Positions 1 to 9,193 are shown, counted from the stretch's first letter. The stretch: 64,000 nt of DNA from Polaribacter batillariae (GCF_017498485.1 NZ_CP071795.1:3082501-3146500); one strand, 5' to 3'. Numbers and translations: made by a program. Notes: a model not told the origin generated them from the sequence alone.

Positions 1-562
<562 letters not shown>

Positions 563-569
563 GTACGCT

Positions 570-587
570 TCCCGCCGAAAGGCGGGA
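570..587 (+). other. rRNA spacer hairpin with GAAA tetraloop
   Basis: A perfect 7-bp stem (tcccgcc / ggcggga) closed by a gaaa loop lies right after the 23S 3' end, in the 23S-5S spacer. It is likely a processing stem. A T-rich run follows at 594-605, so a weak terminator role cannot be excluded, but the 5S gene lies downstream in the same unit. Confidence 0.6.
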
Positions 588-673
588 GACAACTCTTTTT
601 TTATTTTGAAACTTACAATATTATTTTACCATATGTTAATTTTATACAGTTGAATTTAATTCATCTGAAGAAT

Positions 674-784
674 TTAGGGTGGTTATAGCATTAGGGCTCA
701 CCTCTTCCCATACCGAACAGAGAAGTTAAGCCTAATAGCGCCGATGGTACTGCATTTATGTGGGAGAGTAGGTCGCTGCCTTTC
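674..784 (+). rRNA. rrf: 5S ribosomal RNA
   Basis: The sequence shows the typical Bacteroidota 5S pattern: ggtggttatagca at the 5' side, the conserved cctcttcccataccgaacag, gaagttaagcc, and tgggagagtaggtcgctgcc at the 3' side. It lies about 110 bp after the 23S end in the same orientation, so it closes an rRNA operon. Ends are approximate by a few bases. Confidence 0.95.
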
Positions 785-787
785 TTT

Positions 788-846
788 AATACTGAACTAA
801 ATTCAGTATTTATAAGCCTCATATCATAAGATGTGAGGCTTTTTTT
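788..846 (+). terminator. rRNA operon terminator (two stacked hairpins)
   Basis: Two hairpins follow the 5S gene. The first (788-810) has a perfect 9-bp stem, aatactgaa / ttcagtatt. The second (815-840) has an 11-12-bp stem, agcctcatat / atgtgaggct, followed by six T residues (841-846), so it is a good intrinsic terminator on the + strand. Confidence 0.85.
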
Positions 847-951
847 ATGAAATACATTAGCCTAAAGTAATTTGATACCCTATTTTTTTTAATGGAAAAA
901 AATTCCTCAAGACTTTGCCCCGAGGATAGTTGATCTTAAGAAATTCTTTAT

Positions 952-1076
952 TTATAACCCACTAATAAAACTTCCATAAGGGTCTTTAAACTGTGTGCCT
1001 TCTGTAAACCTGTGTTTACTTAATTTCTTAAACTCAACCAAAGCCCAAAACACAAATTATTTCATAAAATAGATGT
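952..1076 (-). pseudogene. Duplicated 3' end of the MoxR-like ATPase gene
   Basis: This 125-bp stretch matches 4906-5030, the 3' end of the ATPase gene at 4906-6372, with only three mismatches in the same orientation. The match begins exactly at the stop codon and covers about the last 40 codons. One mismatch turns a Glu codon (gaa) into taa, so even the fragment is not open. It ends abruptly at 1076, where a 48-bp tandem repeat starts. It is therefore a non-coding relic copy and one half of a direct repeat flanking 1077-4905. Confidence 0.9.
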
Positions 1077-1170
1077 TTTTGAGATCGATTTAAAATAAAA
1101 TGAATATTCGAAATATATTAATTTTTTTGAGATCGATTTAAAATAAAATGAATATTCGAAATATATTAAT
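1076..1170. repeat. Two-copy 48-bp tandem repeat
   Basis: A 47-bp unit beginning tttttgagatcgatttaaaa occurs at 1076-1122 and again, identically, at 1124-1170 with one extra T between. Each unit contains the small inverted repeat atattcgaaatat. It sits exactly at the junction where the duplicated ATPase fragment ends. Confidence 0.9.
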
Positions 1171-1241
1171 TACAGGTATAGTGTAATTATTCAGCTAACT
1201 TAAGGAATCAAAAATTAATAGGAATTATTTATTTTTCTAAT

Positions 1242-1403
1242 ATGAAGAAAAAATCATCATTTTCTTTTACAGTAAATTCAAATCTTGAATGTTATAAAAT
1301 GGTACTTAGTAAACAGAAACAAAAAGGATTAGGTTTGACTACTTTAGTAGATGAATTTCAGAATTTTAATCCTTTTAAACATAATTTTAACGACAGTAAA
1401 TAA
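1242..1403 (+). CDS. Small hypothetical protein (53 aa)
   Basis: An open frame from ATG 1242 to TAA 1401-1403 encodes 53 residues starting MKKKSSFSFTVNS. It is Lys- and Phe-rich, has no signal peptide or membrane segment, and contains one Cys. I do not recognise a family. The stretch from 1077 to 1493 otherwise holds only the tandem repeat and AT-rich DNA. Codon use is ordinary for this genome, but the short length makes it uncertain that it is translated. Confidence 0.35.
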   Translation: MKKKSSFSFTVNSNLECYKMVLSKQKQKGLGLTTLVDEFQNFNPFKHNFNDSK

Positions 1404-1493
1404 AAATTGTCTGTTAGATTAAATCTTATTCATTACAAATTTATAAATAACATTTAGCAAATATTGCTGACTTATTTTTTTATATAAGTTTAA

Positions 1494-2171
1494 TTATACC
1501 ATCCCAAAATAAATAGCAATCATACTAATAGTGTCTATTATACCGTGTATTAATATATTCATCCATAAATTATTCTTTCCATTGACTATAAAGATTAATC
1601 CAAAAATCAATCCGACTATTCCCGTTTGAATAATACCTATTGGGCCTTGTACAAAATGTAAAAGACCAAATAATGAAGAAGTAATTATAAGGCTAATTAT
1701 CCAAGAGTAATTTTTATCTCCCAATAGCTTTGCAATATTTTTTAAGATGTAGCCACGCCAAATTATTTCTTCTGCAAATGCTGCTGTAATCCAAGAGATC
1801 ATTAAAGCAATTAAAAGCATAGGTATGTTTCCTCTTAATGCATCATACCTACTTAAATCTTTGCTTTCCGGAGGAAATAATTCAAACAGCAAAGGATTAA
1901 GTAAATAATTGAAAATTCCTAAAATAATTATAGTCAACGTAAGACTTAAAAAAAGTATCTTAGTCCATGATTTTGGTTTGCATAACCCTAATTCTGATAA
2001 ATTAGTCTTCCTCAGTAAGTGTACTGTTAGCATTAATGCAATGGCAATAAAAAAACCAAGCTGGCCAATTATACCTAATCCGATTAATACAGTTATAATT
2101 AAAACTATTAGAAACTTGTTAGTTCTTAGAAGAAATTTAATTTTTTCCTTAGTAGATTTTTGTGTACTCAT
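1494..2171 (-). CDS. CPBP family intramembrane metalloprotease
   Basis: This 225-residue multi-pass membrane protein belongs to the CPBP (CAAX protease and bacteriocin-processing, also called Abi) family. Members are glutamate-type intramembrane proteases acting in prenyl-protein processing or peptide self-immunity; the substrate here is unknown. The three family motifs are visible: EEIIWRGY (E134, E135, R139), FGLLH (H172) and HGIIDT (H209, D213). Hydrophobic segments cover about 20-50, 72-100, 115-133, 155-170, 180-198 and 205-222. The gene stands alone on the minus strand inside the accessory segment bounded by the duplicated ATPase ends. The start MSTQKS is the only good ATG. Family assignment is firm, function is open. 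Confidence 0.88.
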   Translation of the reverse strand: MSTQKSTKEKIKFLLRTNKFLIVLIITVLIGLGIIGQLGFFIAIALMLTVHLLRKTNLSELGLCKPKSWTKILFLSLTLTIIILGIFNYLLNPLLFELFPPESKDLSRYDALRGNIPMLLIALMISWITAAFAEEIIWRGYILKNIAKLLGDKNYSWIISLIITSSLFGLLHFVQGPIGIIQTGIVGLIFGLIFIVNGKNNLWMNILIHGIIDTISMIAIYFGMV

Positions 2172-2274
2172 GTGATATATTTTTTAGCAAAAATAAACAT
2201 GAGTAATATGTAAATCGTCCGAGCGGATTGGAAAGGACATAATTAAAGTACTAGCGCGGATGGCAATACACTTT

Positions 2275-3387
2275 TTAATTATTAATTCTTTTTTTATATT
2301 GAGAGGGTGTGATTCCATATATACTTTTAAAAAGAGAGTTAAATACAGATTTTGATTTAAACCCAGCGTCGTAAGCTAATCCTAATATACTAATATGATC
2401 TTTAGATTTATCTTTTAACATTTTAGCTACTGTATTAATCCTATAGCCATTAACATACGAATAGAAGTTTTTATCTGAAAATTGATTTATAACCTGAGAC
2501 AGTTGATTAGGCTTGACATCAATCTGCTTTGAAAGATCTGTTAATGTTAATTCAGAATCTAAAAAAGGCTTCTCTTTTTCCATATAGATGCATAAATCAT
2601 TATAATACTTTTCTGCCATTGATTTGGATAAGCCAGTTTTTTTATATTTGGTTTTAACATCTAAAACAAAATCATTAGAGTTATGAAACAATGATGTACG
2701 TCTTATCCCATAGTACCCTAATACAGCCTGAAACACACAAATACCTACAACACTTATCTTACCTATGGTTTCATAATTTAAATCTTTTGAGAAGAAATAA
2801 AAAAGGTAAAATAAAAAAATTAACCCAAACACTATTGTTGCGCCTAGTATTATAGTTTCTAACCATTTCAGACTTATCCTATCAATATTTGAAAATTTTG
2901 ATTCTATGTTATTAGAATGAATTTTTACTAACTTATAACATATAGGCAAATAGAGAAAGCATTGAATGAACAAAATTATATCAGTAATTGAATATAGCTT
3001 CTCTCCACTTAATTGAGATTTATAGATCATTAGTTTTTCATTACCTGATAGTATAAAAAACTTAAGGGAAAGAATAAAAATCATTCCTATAAATGGCAAA
3101 AGGCTTAAAGTCAAATATTTTTTTCTAATCTTTTCATAAACAATACATTCTGTATAAAAATAAATGAAAGGCATATGGATAAGAACAAAAGGTGTATCTA
3201 GCCCTAAAAAATGAGGGAAATCTTCAATTAATCCAGAATGCCTAATATATAGTAATGAAAAATGAACCACTAATACGATCTGCCATATACCAAATACAAT
3301 ATCGCTTTTATTGTTCTTGTTTTTGGTAAAAATAAGTGAAGCTAAAAACGAACAAATAATGATGCCAATAAAAAAAAAGATTTCCAT
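2275..3387 (-). CDS. Membrane-anchored AraC family transcriptional regulator
   Basis: The 370-residue protein has an N-terminal membrane half (about residues 1-240) with six to eight hydrophobic segments and a C-terminal AraC-type double helix-turn-helix (about 270-365). The second HTH carries the family pattern GLAYDAGFKSKSVFNSLFKS followed by GITPSQYKK. This layout is common in Bacteroidota, where an integral-membrane sensor is fused to an AraC output domain; the ligand is unknown. It lies between the CPBP protease gene and the IS256-family element, all on the minus strand but with about 100 bp to the protease, so co-transcription is possible. The gene looks complete. Confidence 0.85.
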   Translation of the reverse strand: MEIFFFIGIIICSFLASLIFTKNKNNKSDIVFGIWQIVLVVHFSLLYIRHSGLIEDFPHFLGLDTPFVLIHMPFIYFYTECIVYEKIRKKYLTLSLLPFIGMIFILSLKFFILSGNEKLMIYKSQLSGEKLYSITDIILFIQCFLYLPICYKLVKIHSNNIESKFSNIDRISLKWLETIILGATIVFGLIFLFYLFYFFSKDLNYETIGKISVVGICVFQAVLGYYGIRRTSLFHNSNDFVLDVKTKYKKTGLSKSMAEKYYNDLCIYMEKEKPFLDSELTLTDLSKQIDVKPNQLSQVINQFSDKNFYSYVNGYRINTVAKMLKDKSKDHISILGLAYDAGFKSKSVFNSLFKSIYGITPSQYKKRINN

Positions 3388-3445
3388 ACAAAATTAGCAT
3401 AAAAACATACTAGGTTTCTTTTATTATAAATAGACACTTTCCCAC

Positions 3446-4803
3446 AAAGTGTGTAAGTTAAAAATTACAGGATTAAATTTTTCATAGTTTAATCCTGTTT
3501 TCAAATATAGCCAAAAATTGGTTAAGAATGATACCCCAATTTCTAATAGGCAATGTCCATTTTTTTGTTGATTCTCTCAAAGCTAAAAATACGGATTTAA
3601 TTACAGCATCATCTGTTGGATATGAGAGTTTGTTTTTAGTGTATTTTCTAATTTTCCCATTTAAGTTTTCAATTAAATTTGTGGTATAAATAATGGTTCT
3701 GATTTCTAATGGGAAATCGAAGAAAACAGTGAGTTCATCCCAATTGTTTTCCCATGATTTAATGGCATAAGAATATTTAGAGTTCCATTTATTTTTAAAG
3801 TCTTCTAAGGCTGCTTTTGCTGCTTCTTTTGTAGGAGCTGTATAGATTTGCTTCATATCTCTTGTAAAGGCTTTTTTATCTTTCCAGACTACATATTTAC
3901 AAGAGTTTCTGATTTGATGAACCACACATATTTGTGTTACTGAATTGGGAAAAATAGTTTTAATGGTGTCTGTAAATCCGTTTAAATTATCAGTTGCTGT
4001 AATTAAAATGTCTTGTGTTCCTCTGGCTTTTATGTCGGTTAAAACGCTCATCCAAAAAGAGGAAGATTCGTTTTTTCCTAACCAAAGTCCTAAAACTTCT
4101 TTTTTACCATCTACTCTAAGACCAACAGCAATGTAAATTGTTTTATTGATGACTTTGGAGTTTTCACGAACCTTAAAAACGATGCCATCCATCCATACAA
4201 TCAGATAAGTAGCTTCTAAAGGTCTATTTTTCCAAGCAATAATGTCAGCTGTAATTTTATCTGTGATTCTAGAAATGGCTGAACTAGAGATGTTATAATC
4301 ATACAATTCTCGTATTTGTTCTTCGATATCTGTAGTACTCATTCCTTTGGCATACAAAGAAATAATCAGGTTTTCAACTCCATCTGCAGTACTTTCTCGC
4401 TTTTTAATAAGCATTGGATTGAAAGTAGCATCGCGATCTCTTGGAACTTTTATTTTAGTTTCTCCTAAATGCGTCTTTATGGTCTTGGTGCCATAGCCAT
4501 TTCGTGAATTAGGATTGTTGCTTTTTTGATGCTTATCGTAATCTAAATGTGCATCTAATTCGCCTTCTAAAATCTTTTCTACACCACGTTTGTGCAGTTG
4601 TTCTATAAAACTGGTTAGTTCTGAACCTGTTTTAAATTGTTTTAAAAATTCTTCGTTTAATAAATCTTCTGGTTTCATAATAAAAGTGTGTTTATAAATT
4701 TAGTGATTATTTAATCGTAAAGTTATTTCCGAAATTTTTCCTCATGGAGCAATTTAAATATTGCTCTAGAAAAATTTCAGAATAACTTTACTTACACACT
4801 TTT
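3446..4803 (-). mobile_element. IS256-family insertion sequence
   Basis: The element is bounded by inverted repeats: aaagtgtgtaagt starts at 3446, and its reverse complement ends at 4803. The 13 bp match perfectly, with partial matches further inward. It carries one transposase gene on the minus strand. Length is about 1.36 kb, usual for IS256. No 8-9 bp target duplication is visible: the left flank is ctttcccac and the right flank tggtttagt. This suggests rearrangement after insertion, or boundaries a few bases off. Confidence 0.85.
3482..4678 (-). CDS. IS256-family transposase
   Basis: This 398-residue DDE transposase of the mutator-like IS256 family cuts and pastes its element by a copy-out circle pathway. 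The N-terminal part (1-80) includes the motif [11 protein letters not shown]. The catalytic residues are D164 (in [10 protein letters not shown]), D230 (TATDNLNGF) and E337 ([13 protein letters not shown]), and the C/H motif CVVHQIRNS is at 251-259. Length is normal and no frameshift is seen, so it may be active. The start [15 protein letters not shown] matches the usual family start. Confidence 0.95.
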   Translation of the reverse strand: MKPEDLLNEEFLKQFKTGSELTSFIEQLHKRGVEKILEGELDAHLDYDKHQKSNNPNSRNGYGTKTIKTHLGETKIKVPRDRDATFNPMLIKKRESTADGVENLIISLYAKGMSTTDIEEQIRELYDYNISSSAISRITDKITADIIAWKNRPLEATYLIVWMDGIVFKVRENSKVINKTIYIAVGLRVDGKKEVLGLWLGKNESSSFWMSVLTDIKARGTQDILITATDNLNGFTDTIKTIFPNSVTQICVVHQIRNSCKYVVWKDKKAFTRDMKQIYTAPTKEAAKAALEDFKNKWNSKYSYAIKSWENNWDELTVFFDFPLEIRTIIYTTNLIENLNGKIRKYTKNKLSYPTDDAVIKSVFLALRESTKKWTLPIRNWGIILNQFLAIFENRIKL

Positions 4804-4804
4804 T
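4682..4804. repeat. Nested palindrome at the promoter end of the IS256-family element
   Basis: A 123-bp stretch upstream of the transposase start is bounded by aaaagtgtgt (4682-4691) and acacactttt (4795-4804). Inside is a large near-perfect hairpin: gtaaagttatttccgaaatt (from 4718) pairs with aaatttcagaataactttac (to 4791), and a second stem gagcaat / attgctc sits in its middle. A further ttaatcgtaaa motif at 4712-4722 has an inverted partner just outside the IS near 4814-4826. It could regulate transposase expression, or it could be a MITE-like piece sharing the IS ends. Confidence 0.7.
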
Positions 4805-4905
4805 GGTTTAGTACCTTTTACGATTAATAATAATAAGTAAATTTTCTAAATAACCCAGTTGACTGATTAAATAATTAAATATTTTTTTTTCACATCAATG
4901 ATTGA

Positions 4906-6372
4906 TTATAACCCACTAATAAAACTTCCATAAGGGTCTTTAAACTGTGTGCCTTCTGTAAACCTGTGTTTACTTAATTTCTTAAACTCAACCAAAGCCC
5001 AAAGTACAAATTCTTTCATAAAATAGATGTCTGCTTCATTTAGGGTGGGGTGCTGTTCTTTGATAAAATCGTCTAAAGGTTTTATTTTATCTAACTCAAT
5101 TTTGTATTGTTGTTCTGTGTATTCATCTAACAGTTCGAAATCTTCTTCAGCATTAAAAAACCAAGATATAATGTTGTCGTAAGGTGTTTCTGTACCTTGC
5201 TTTTCTAACTTTTTAATTTCAGGAAAATAAGATGGGAACAAGGTTTTTATGGCGTTTTTAATTAAATTTTCTGCAACAATATGTGCACCTTCTTGTTCAC
5301 CTTCATACACCAATTCTACTTTTCCAGTAATTGCAGGAATAATTCCATCGAAGTCACTCAAACGAATTATAGTTTGCTCATTACCAGATATTAATGCACG
5401 TCTTTCTGCTGTACTTAATAAATTTTCGAAAGCAGAAATGCTTAATCGTGCACTTACACCACTTTTGGCATCTATATATTCGCTTTCTCTAGCTTCAAAA
5501 GCAATTTGCTCTAACAGCTCTTTTGCCAATTCAGGCACTTTTATAGATTTTTTTTGAGCACTTGCTTTATTAGATTCTTGCTGCGTAATTATTTTGGCAA
5601 TTTTAATATTTTTTGGATAATGTGTTAAAATTTGTGAACCAATTCTGTCTTTTAAAGGTGTTACAATGCTTCCTCTGTTGGTATAATCTTCTGGGTTTGC
5701 CGTAAATACAAACTGCATATCTAAAGGCAAACGCAGTTTAAAACCACGAATTTGAATATCACCTTCCTGTAAAATATTAAAGAGTGCAACCTGAATTCTG
5801 GCTTGTAAATCTGGCAATTCGTTAATTACAAAAATACATCTGTTTGCACGAGGAATCATTCCATAATGTATCACTCTATCGTCTGCATAACTTAATTTTA
5901 AATTTGCAGCTTTTATAGGATCTACATCGCCAATAATGTCTGCTACAGTAACATCTGGTGTTGCTAATTTTTCTGCAAAACGTTCGTTTCTGTGCAACCA
6001 AAAAATAGGTGTTTCATCTCTTTTTTCTTTGATGGTTTCTATGGCAAATCTCGAAATTGGTTTTAATGGATCGTCATTAATTTCCGAACCTTCTAGCACT
6101 GGAATATATTCATCTAATAAATCGACCATTAATCTCGCCAAACGTGTTTTTGCTTGACCTCTTAAACCCAATAAATTAATGTTGTGCTTGCTTAAAATAG
6201 CACGTTCTAATTCTGGAATTACCGTATTTTCATAACCATGAACACCTTTAAAAACGGTTTCTTTATTCATTATTTTACTAATGAGATTTTCTCGTAATTC
6301 GTCTTTAATAGATTTCGATTTGTATCCAGATTTCTTTAATTCCCCTAATGTTTTTATGTTTTTTAAATTCAT
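4906..6372 (-). CDS. MoxR-like AAA+ ATPase (Mg-chelatase subunit I-like)
   Basis: The 488-residue AAA+ ATPase has Walker A GLRGQAKT (69-76), Walker B around CIFVINELPD (179-188), and sensor text FVFTANPEDYTNRG further on. Such ATPases work as chaperones with a VWA-domain partner, remodelling or inserting cofactors into other proteins; the client here is unknown. The partner is the VWA gene at 7871-8971. In the ancestral order the VWA stop (6446-6448) lay only 73 bp upstream of this start, so the two formed an operon that an IS1380-family element now splits. Expression may therefore depend on a new promoter. The last 125 bp are duplicated at 952-1076. Confidence 0.88.
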   Translation of the reverse strand: MNLKNIKTLGELKKSGYKSKSIKDELRENLISKIMNKETVFKGVHGYENTVIPELERAILSKHNINLLGLRGQAKTRLARLMVDLLDEYIPVLEGSEINDDPLKPISRFAIETIKEKRDETPIFWLHRNERFAEKLATPDVTVADIIGDVDPIKAANLKLSYADDRVIHYGMIPRANRCIFVINELPDLQARIQVALFNILQEGDIQIRGFKLRLPLDMQFVFTANPEDYTNRGSIVTPLKDRIGSQILTHYPKNIKIAKIITQQESNKASAQKKSIKVPELAKELLEQIAFEARESEYIDAKSGVSARLSISAFENLLSTAERRALISGNEQTIIRLSDFDGIIPAITGKVELVYEGEQEGAHIVAENLIKNAIKTLFPSYFPEIKKLEKQGTETPYDNIISWFFNAEEDFELLDEYTEQQYKIELDKIKPLDDFIKEQHPTLNEADIYFMKEFVLWALVEFKKLSKHRFTEGTQFKDPYGSFISGL

Positions 6373-6445
6373 TTTTTTGTTTTAGACGTAAGAAAAGAGA
6401 TTTATTCACATTCTTTTATCTTTATTCTAATTTCTTTTTTCTTAT

Positions 6446-6514
6446 TTATCCTTTAATTCTCTTTTTTCTATTCGTTTCATAATCTTCAAAAATCATTTCT
6501 CCCAAACCTTTTAA
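6446..6514 (-). pseudogene. Displaced native C-terminal end of the VWA gene
   Basis: If the IS1380-family element (6515-7910) and one copy of its tttaa target duplication are removed, the VWA reading frame runs on in register through this piece. It gives a tail of 21 residues, KGLGEMIFEDYETNRKKRI followed by KG, and then TAA at 6446-6448. The piece is cut off from its gene and has no start, so it is not expressed as part of the protein. Confidence 0.88.
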
Positions 6515-7910
6515 CCTGAATTATGCAATAGATGATTTAAAATTTTGTATAAACGCTTATGATTATTAGCTTTATAGCGAATTTAACACATAACCCAAAT
6601 GGTTAATCTCCCTATTGAGTATTCAAGTAAGAAAGTCACCCCTTTTGGAGGGATGAGCTTAATGAAGCGTTTTATTGATCAAACAGAAATTAGAGAACAA
6701 CTAGCACAATTAGATTTACCTCAACCAAGCTCTAATGCAGGTTATAATCCTGCACATATAACTGAAGCTTTTTGGTTGAGTATTTGGACAGGAGCTTCTC
6801 GTTATATCCATTGTGATTGGTTACGTTATGATAGCACATTGCAAGATATTTTTGGATGGAATCGTATGCCATCACAAAGTACCTATAGTCGTTTTTTTGG
6901 CAAGTTTTCTCAAAAGCGCAATACAGAAGTATTTCCAAAGTTGCAACATTGGTTTTTCAAGCAATTAGATGTTGACAACTTAACTATAGATTTTGATAGC
7001 ACAGTTATTACAAGATATGGAGAGCAACAAGGTAGCGCAAAAGGTTATAATCCCAATAAAAAAGGCAGGAACTCACATCACCCATTAATGGCCTTTGTAA
7101 GCCAAACCAGAATGGTTGCCAATGCTTGGTTAAGACCAGGCAATACAGCAGATAGTAGTAGCTGTAAAGAGTTTATGGAAGAAACCTTCAATGAAGCTTT
7201 AAAGGACAAAAGAGTTGGTTTAGTTCGTGCAGATAGTGGTTTTTACACACAAGATTTATTAGATTATCTAGAAGGCAAACAACTCAATTACATTATGGCA
7301 GCACGTATGTACCCAAATATAAAAAATGCAGTTTGGGGTTTGGATAATTGGATAGAACTCACAAAAGGAATTGAGCTTAATGAGATGATTTTTAACCATA
7401 CAGATGGTAAGTCAAGGCGCTATATTGTCATAAAAAAGAAAGTAGAAGATCGTCCAAAAGCAGCTGGAAAATTACTTTTTGATGATCTGCCTGGTTATCG
7501 TTTTAGTTGCTATGTAACCAATCTAGATTTACCGCTAGACCAAGTTTGGAATATCTACAACACCAGAGCTGATTGTGAAAACAGAATCAAAGAACTCAAA
7601 GAAGACTTTGGATTAGATAACTTTTGTTTAAAGGATTTTTGGGCAACTGAGGCTTCCTTTAGATTCATTATGGTGGCTTATAACCTAATGAGTTTGTTTA
7701 GACATTTTGCCTTAAATCATCATAATCGAGCAACTTTAAAAACCCTAAAAGTCTATTGCTTTGCATTAGGAGCTTGGACAGTAAATCATGCTAACAGAAA
7801 GGTCTTAAAGATTGCTTTAAACACTAAAAAAAGACCTTGGATGGATGGCTTATTCTCCCAAATTAATGATTTAAGTCCTCCTTTTGTGTATTCCTAATGC
7901 ATAATGCGGG
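6515..7910 (+). mobile_element. IS1380-family insertion sequence
   Basis: The 17-bp terminal inverted repeats are cctgaattatgcaatag at 6515-6531 and the reverse complement cccgcattatgcattag at 7894-7910, matching at 14 of 17 positions. The element is flanked by a 5-bp direct duplication, tttaa (6510-6514 and 7911-7915), as expected for this family. The single transposase gene is on the + strand. Clean ends and duplication point to a recent insertion. Confidence 0.93.
6599..7897 (+). CDS. IS1380-family transposase
   Basis: This 432-residue DDE transposase has the catalytic residues D131/D133 (LTIDFDSTV), D212 (LVRADSGFY) and E327 (NTRADCENRIKELKEDFGL). The family text RYGEQQGSAKGYNPNKKGR follows the first Asp. 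The C-terminal part (VAYNLMSLFRHF) is intact and length is normal, so the protein is probably functional. Its last 27 bp overlap, on the opposite strand, the new 3' end of the truncated VWA gene. Confidence 0.95.
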   Translation: MVNLPIEYSSKKVTPFGGMSLMKRFIDQTEIREQLAQLDLPQPSSNAGYNPAHITEAFWLSIWTGASRYIHCDWLRYDSTLQDIFGWNRMPSQSTYSRFFGKFSQKRNTEVFPKLQHWFFKQLDVDNLTIDFDSTVITRYGEQQGSAKGYNPNKKGRNSHHPLMAFVSQTRMVANAWLRPGNTADSSSCKEFMEETFNEALKDKRVGLVRADSGFYTQDLLDYLEGKQLNYIMAARMYPNIKNAVWGLDNWIELTKGIELNEMIFNHTDGKSRRYIVIKKKVEDRPKAAGKLLFDDLPGYRFSCYVTNLDLPLDQVWNIYNTRADCENRIKELKEDFGLDNFCLKDFWATEASFRFIMVAYNLMSLFRHFALNHHNRATLKTLKVYCFALGAWTVNHANRKVLKIALNTKKRPWMDGLFSQINDLSPPFVYS

Positions 7911-8971
7911 TTTAATCCAGTATAAAATGCTTTTCCTTGATTTGCTTGTGTAAAAGCTCTTACAAATTGCATTAAATATGGGTCTTTTGCAATCATAAAA
8001 GTGGTTATGGGTATGTGTAGTTTTCTAGCTTGTTGCGCCATTGCATAACATTTATTTACAATGTACATATCTAAACCATTACTGTTTTTATAATATTGTC
8101 CATCTGGCAAACGCAAACAACTAGGTTTTCCGTCTGTAATCATAAAAATTTGTTTGTTGGTATTTCGTTTTCTGCGCAATAAATCCATTGCTAAATTTAA
8201 ACCGGCGACTGTATTTGTATGATATGGACCAACTTGTAAATACGGTAAATCTTTAATTTTAATAGACCAAGCATCGTTTCCAAAAACAATAATATCTAAG
8301 GTGTCTTTTGGGTAACGCGTTGTAATTAATTCGGCCAAAGCCATCGCCACTTTTTTGGCTGGTGTAATTCTATCTTCACCATATAAAATCATAGAATGGC
8401 TAATGTCTATCATTAAAACAGTACTCATTTGGCTTTTGTGAAGTGTTTCTTCGACGACCAAATCGTTTTCTGTTAAATTGAAATTGCTAATTCCGTTATT
8501 AATCTGAGCATTCTTAATACTTTCTGTGATAGAAACTTTGTCTAAAGCATCACCAAATTGGTAGGCTCTAAAATCACCAGTATGTTCGTCTCCAATTCCT
8601 GGAGATTTGCTTTTATGGTTTCCTGCGCCACTTCTTTTTATCTTTCCGAAGATATGGTTTAACGCTTGTTGTCTAATGGCACGTTCTGTTTTTGGTGTAA
8701 TTTTTGTACCTCTAGTTCCATCGTTTTTTATTTCTTCTTTTATATAGCCTTTCTTTTTTAAATCTTCAATAAAATCGTCAATGGTGTAGTTTTCGTCTGT
8801 TAGTTTGTATTCTTTATCTAAAGAGCGCAACCAATCTATGGCTTCATCGAAATCGCCAGAGGTATGAGTTATTAATTCTTTAAAAATTTCAAAAAGCATT
8901 TCAAATGGAGATTGATTCTCGGCTTCATAAGTTTTAAAGATAAATCCTTTTCTGTTTTTTCTATTTTTCAT
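7871..8971 (-). CDS. VWA domain protein (CoxE/BchD-like) with IS-derived C-terminus
   Basis: The 366-residue protein has a von Willebrand factor A domain from about residue 183, with the MIDAS motif MIDISHSM (D189, S191, S193). The N-terminal half is a helical region with charged loops. VWA proteins of this kind act with MoxR-type ATPases, here the one at 4906-6372. The last 13 residues (NPHYALGIHKRRT) are encoded by the end of the inserted IS1380-family element, which supplies the stop; the original tail of 21 residues lies at 6446-6511. The ancestral length was 374 residues. The VWA core is complete, so activity may remain, but the conserved C-terminal helix is lost. Confidence 0.88.
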   Translation of the reverse strand: MKNRKNRKGFIFKTYEAENQSPFEMLFEIFKELITHTSGDFDEAIDWLRSLDKEYKLTDENYTIDDFIEDLKKKGYIKEEIKNDGTRGTKITPKTERAIRQQALNHIFGKIKRSGAGNHKSKSPGIGDEHTGDFRAYQFGDALDKVSITESIKNAQINNGISNFNLTENDLVVEETLHKSQMSTVLMIDISHSMILYGEDRITPAKKVAMALAELITTRYPKDTLDIIVFGNDAWSIKIKDLPYLQVGPYHTNTVAGLNLAMDLLRRKRNTNKQIFMITDGKPSCLRLPDGQYYKNSNGLDMYIVNKCYAMAQQARKLHIPITTFMIAKDPYLMQFVRAFTQANQGKAFYTGLNPHYALGIHKRRT

Positions 8972-9193
8972 TACTATAAAAATACGATTTTCTATTAGTT
9001 ATTTATGCAAATTATTATTTGTTTAGCATATCTTATTATCGAATTCTTTTATGACTAATAAAAATTGAAATAAAATGTAATTCATTTAAAATATATCGTT
9101 TTTTTAATTGTGAAATTCATTTTATCATAAAATTAACATTCAATTATTATAATAAATTTAATTTAACGCTTTTTTAATTAATGTAATAATCAT

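Noticed and set aside
3437..4812. Target duplication of the IS256-family element
   Set aside because: The 9 bp on the left (ctttcccac) and right (tggtttagt) do not match.
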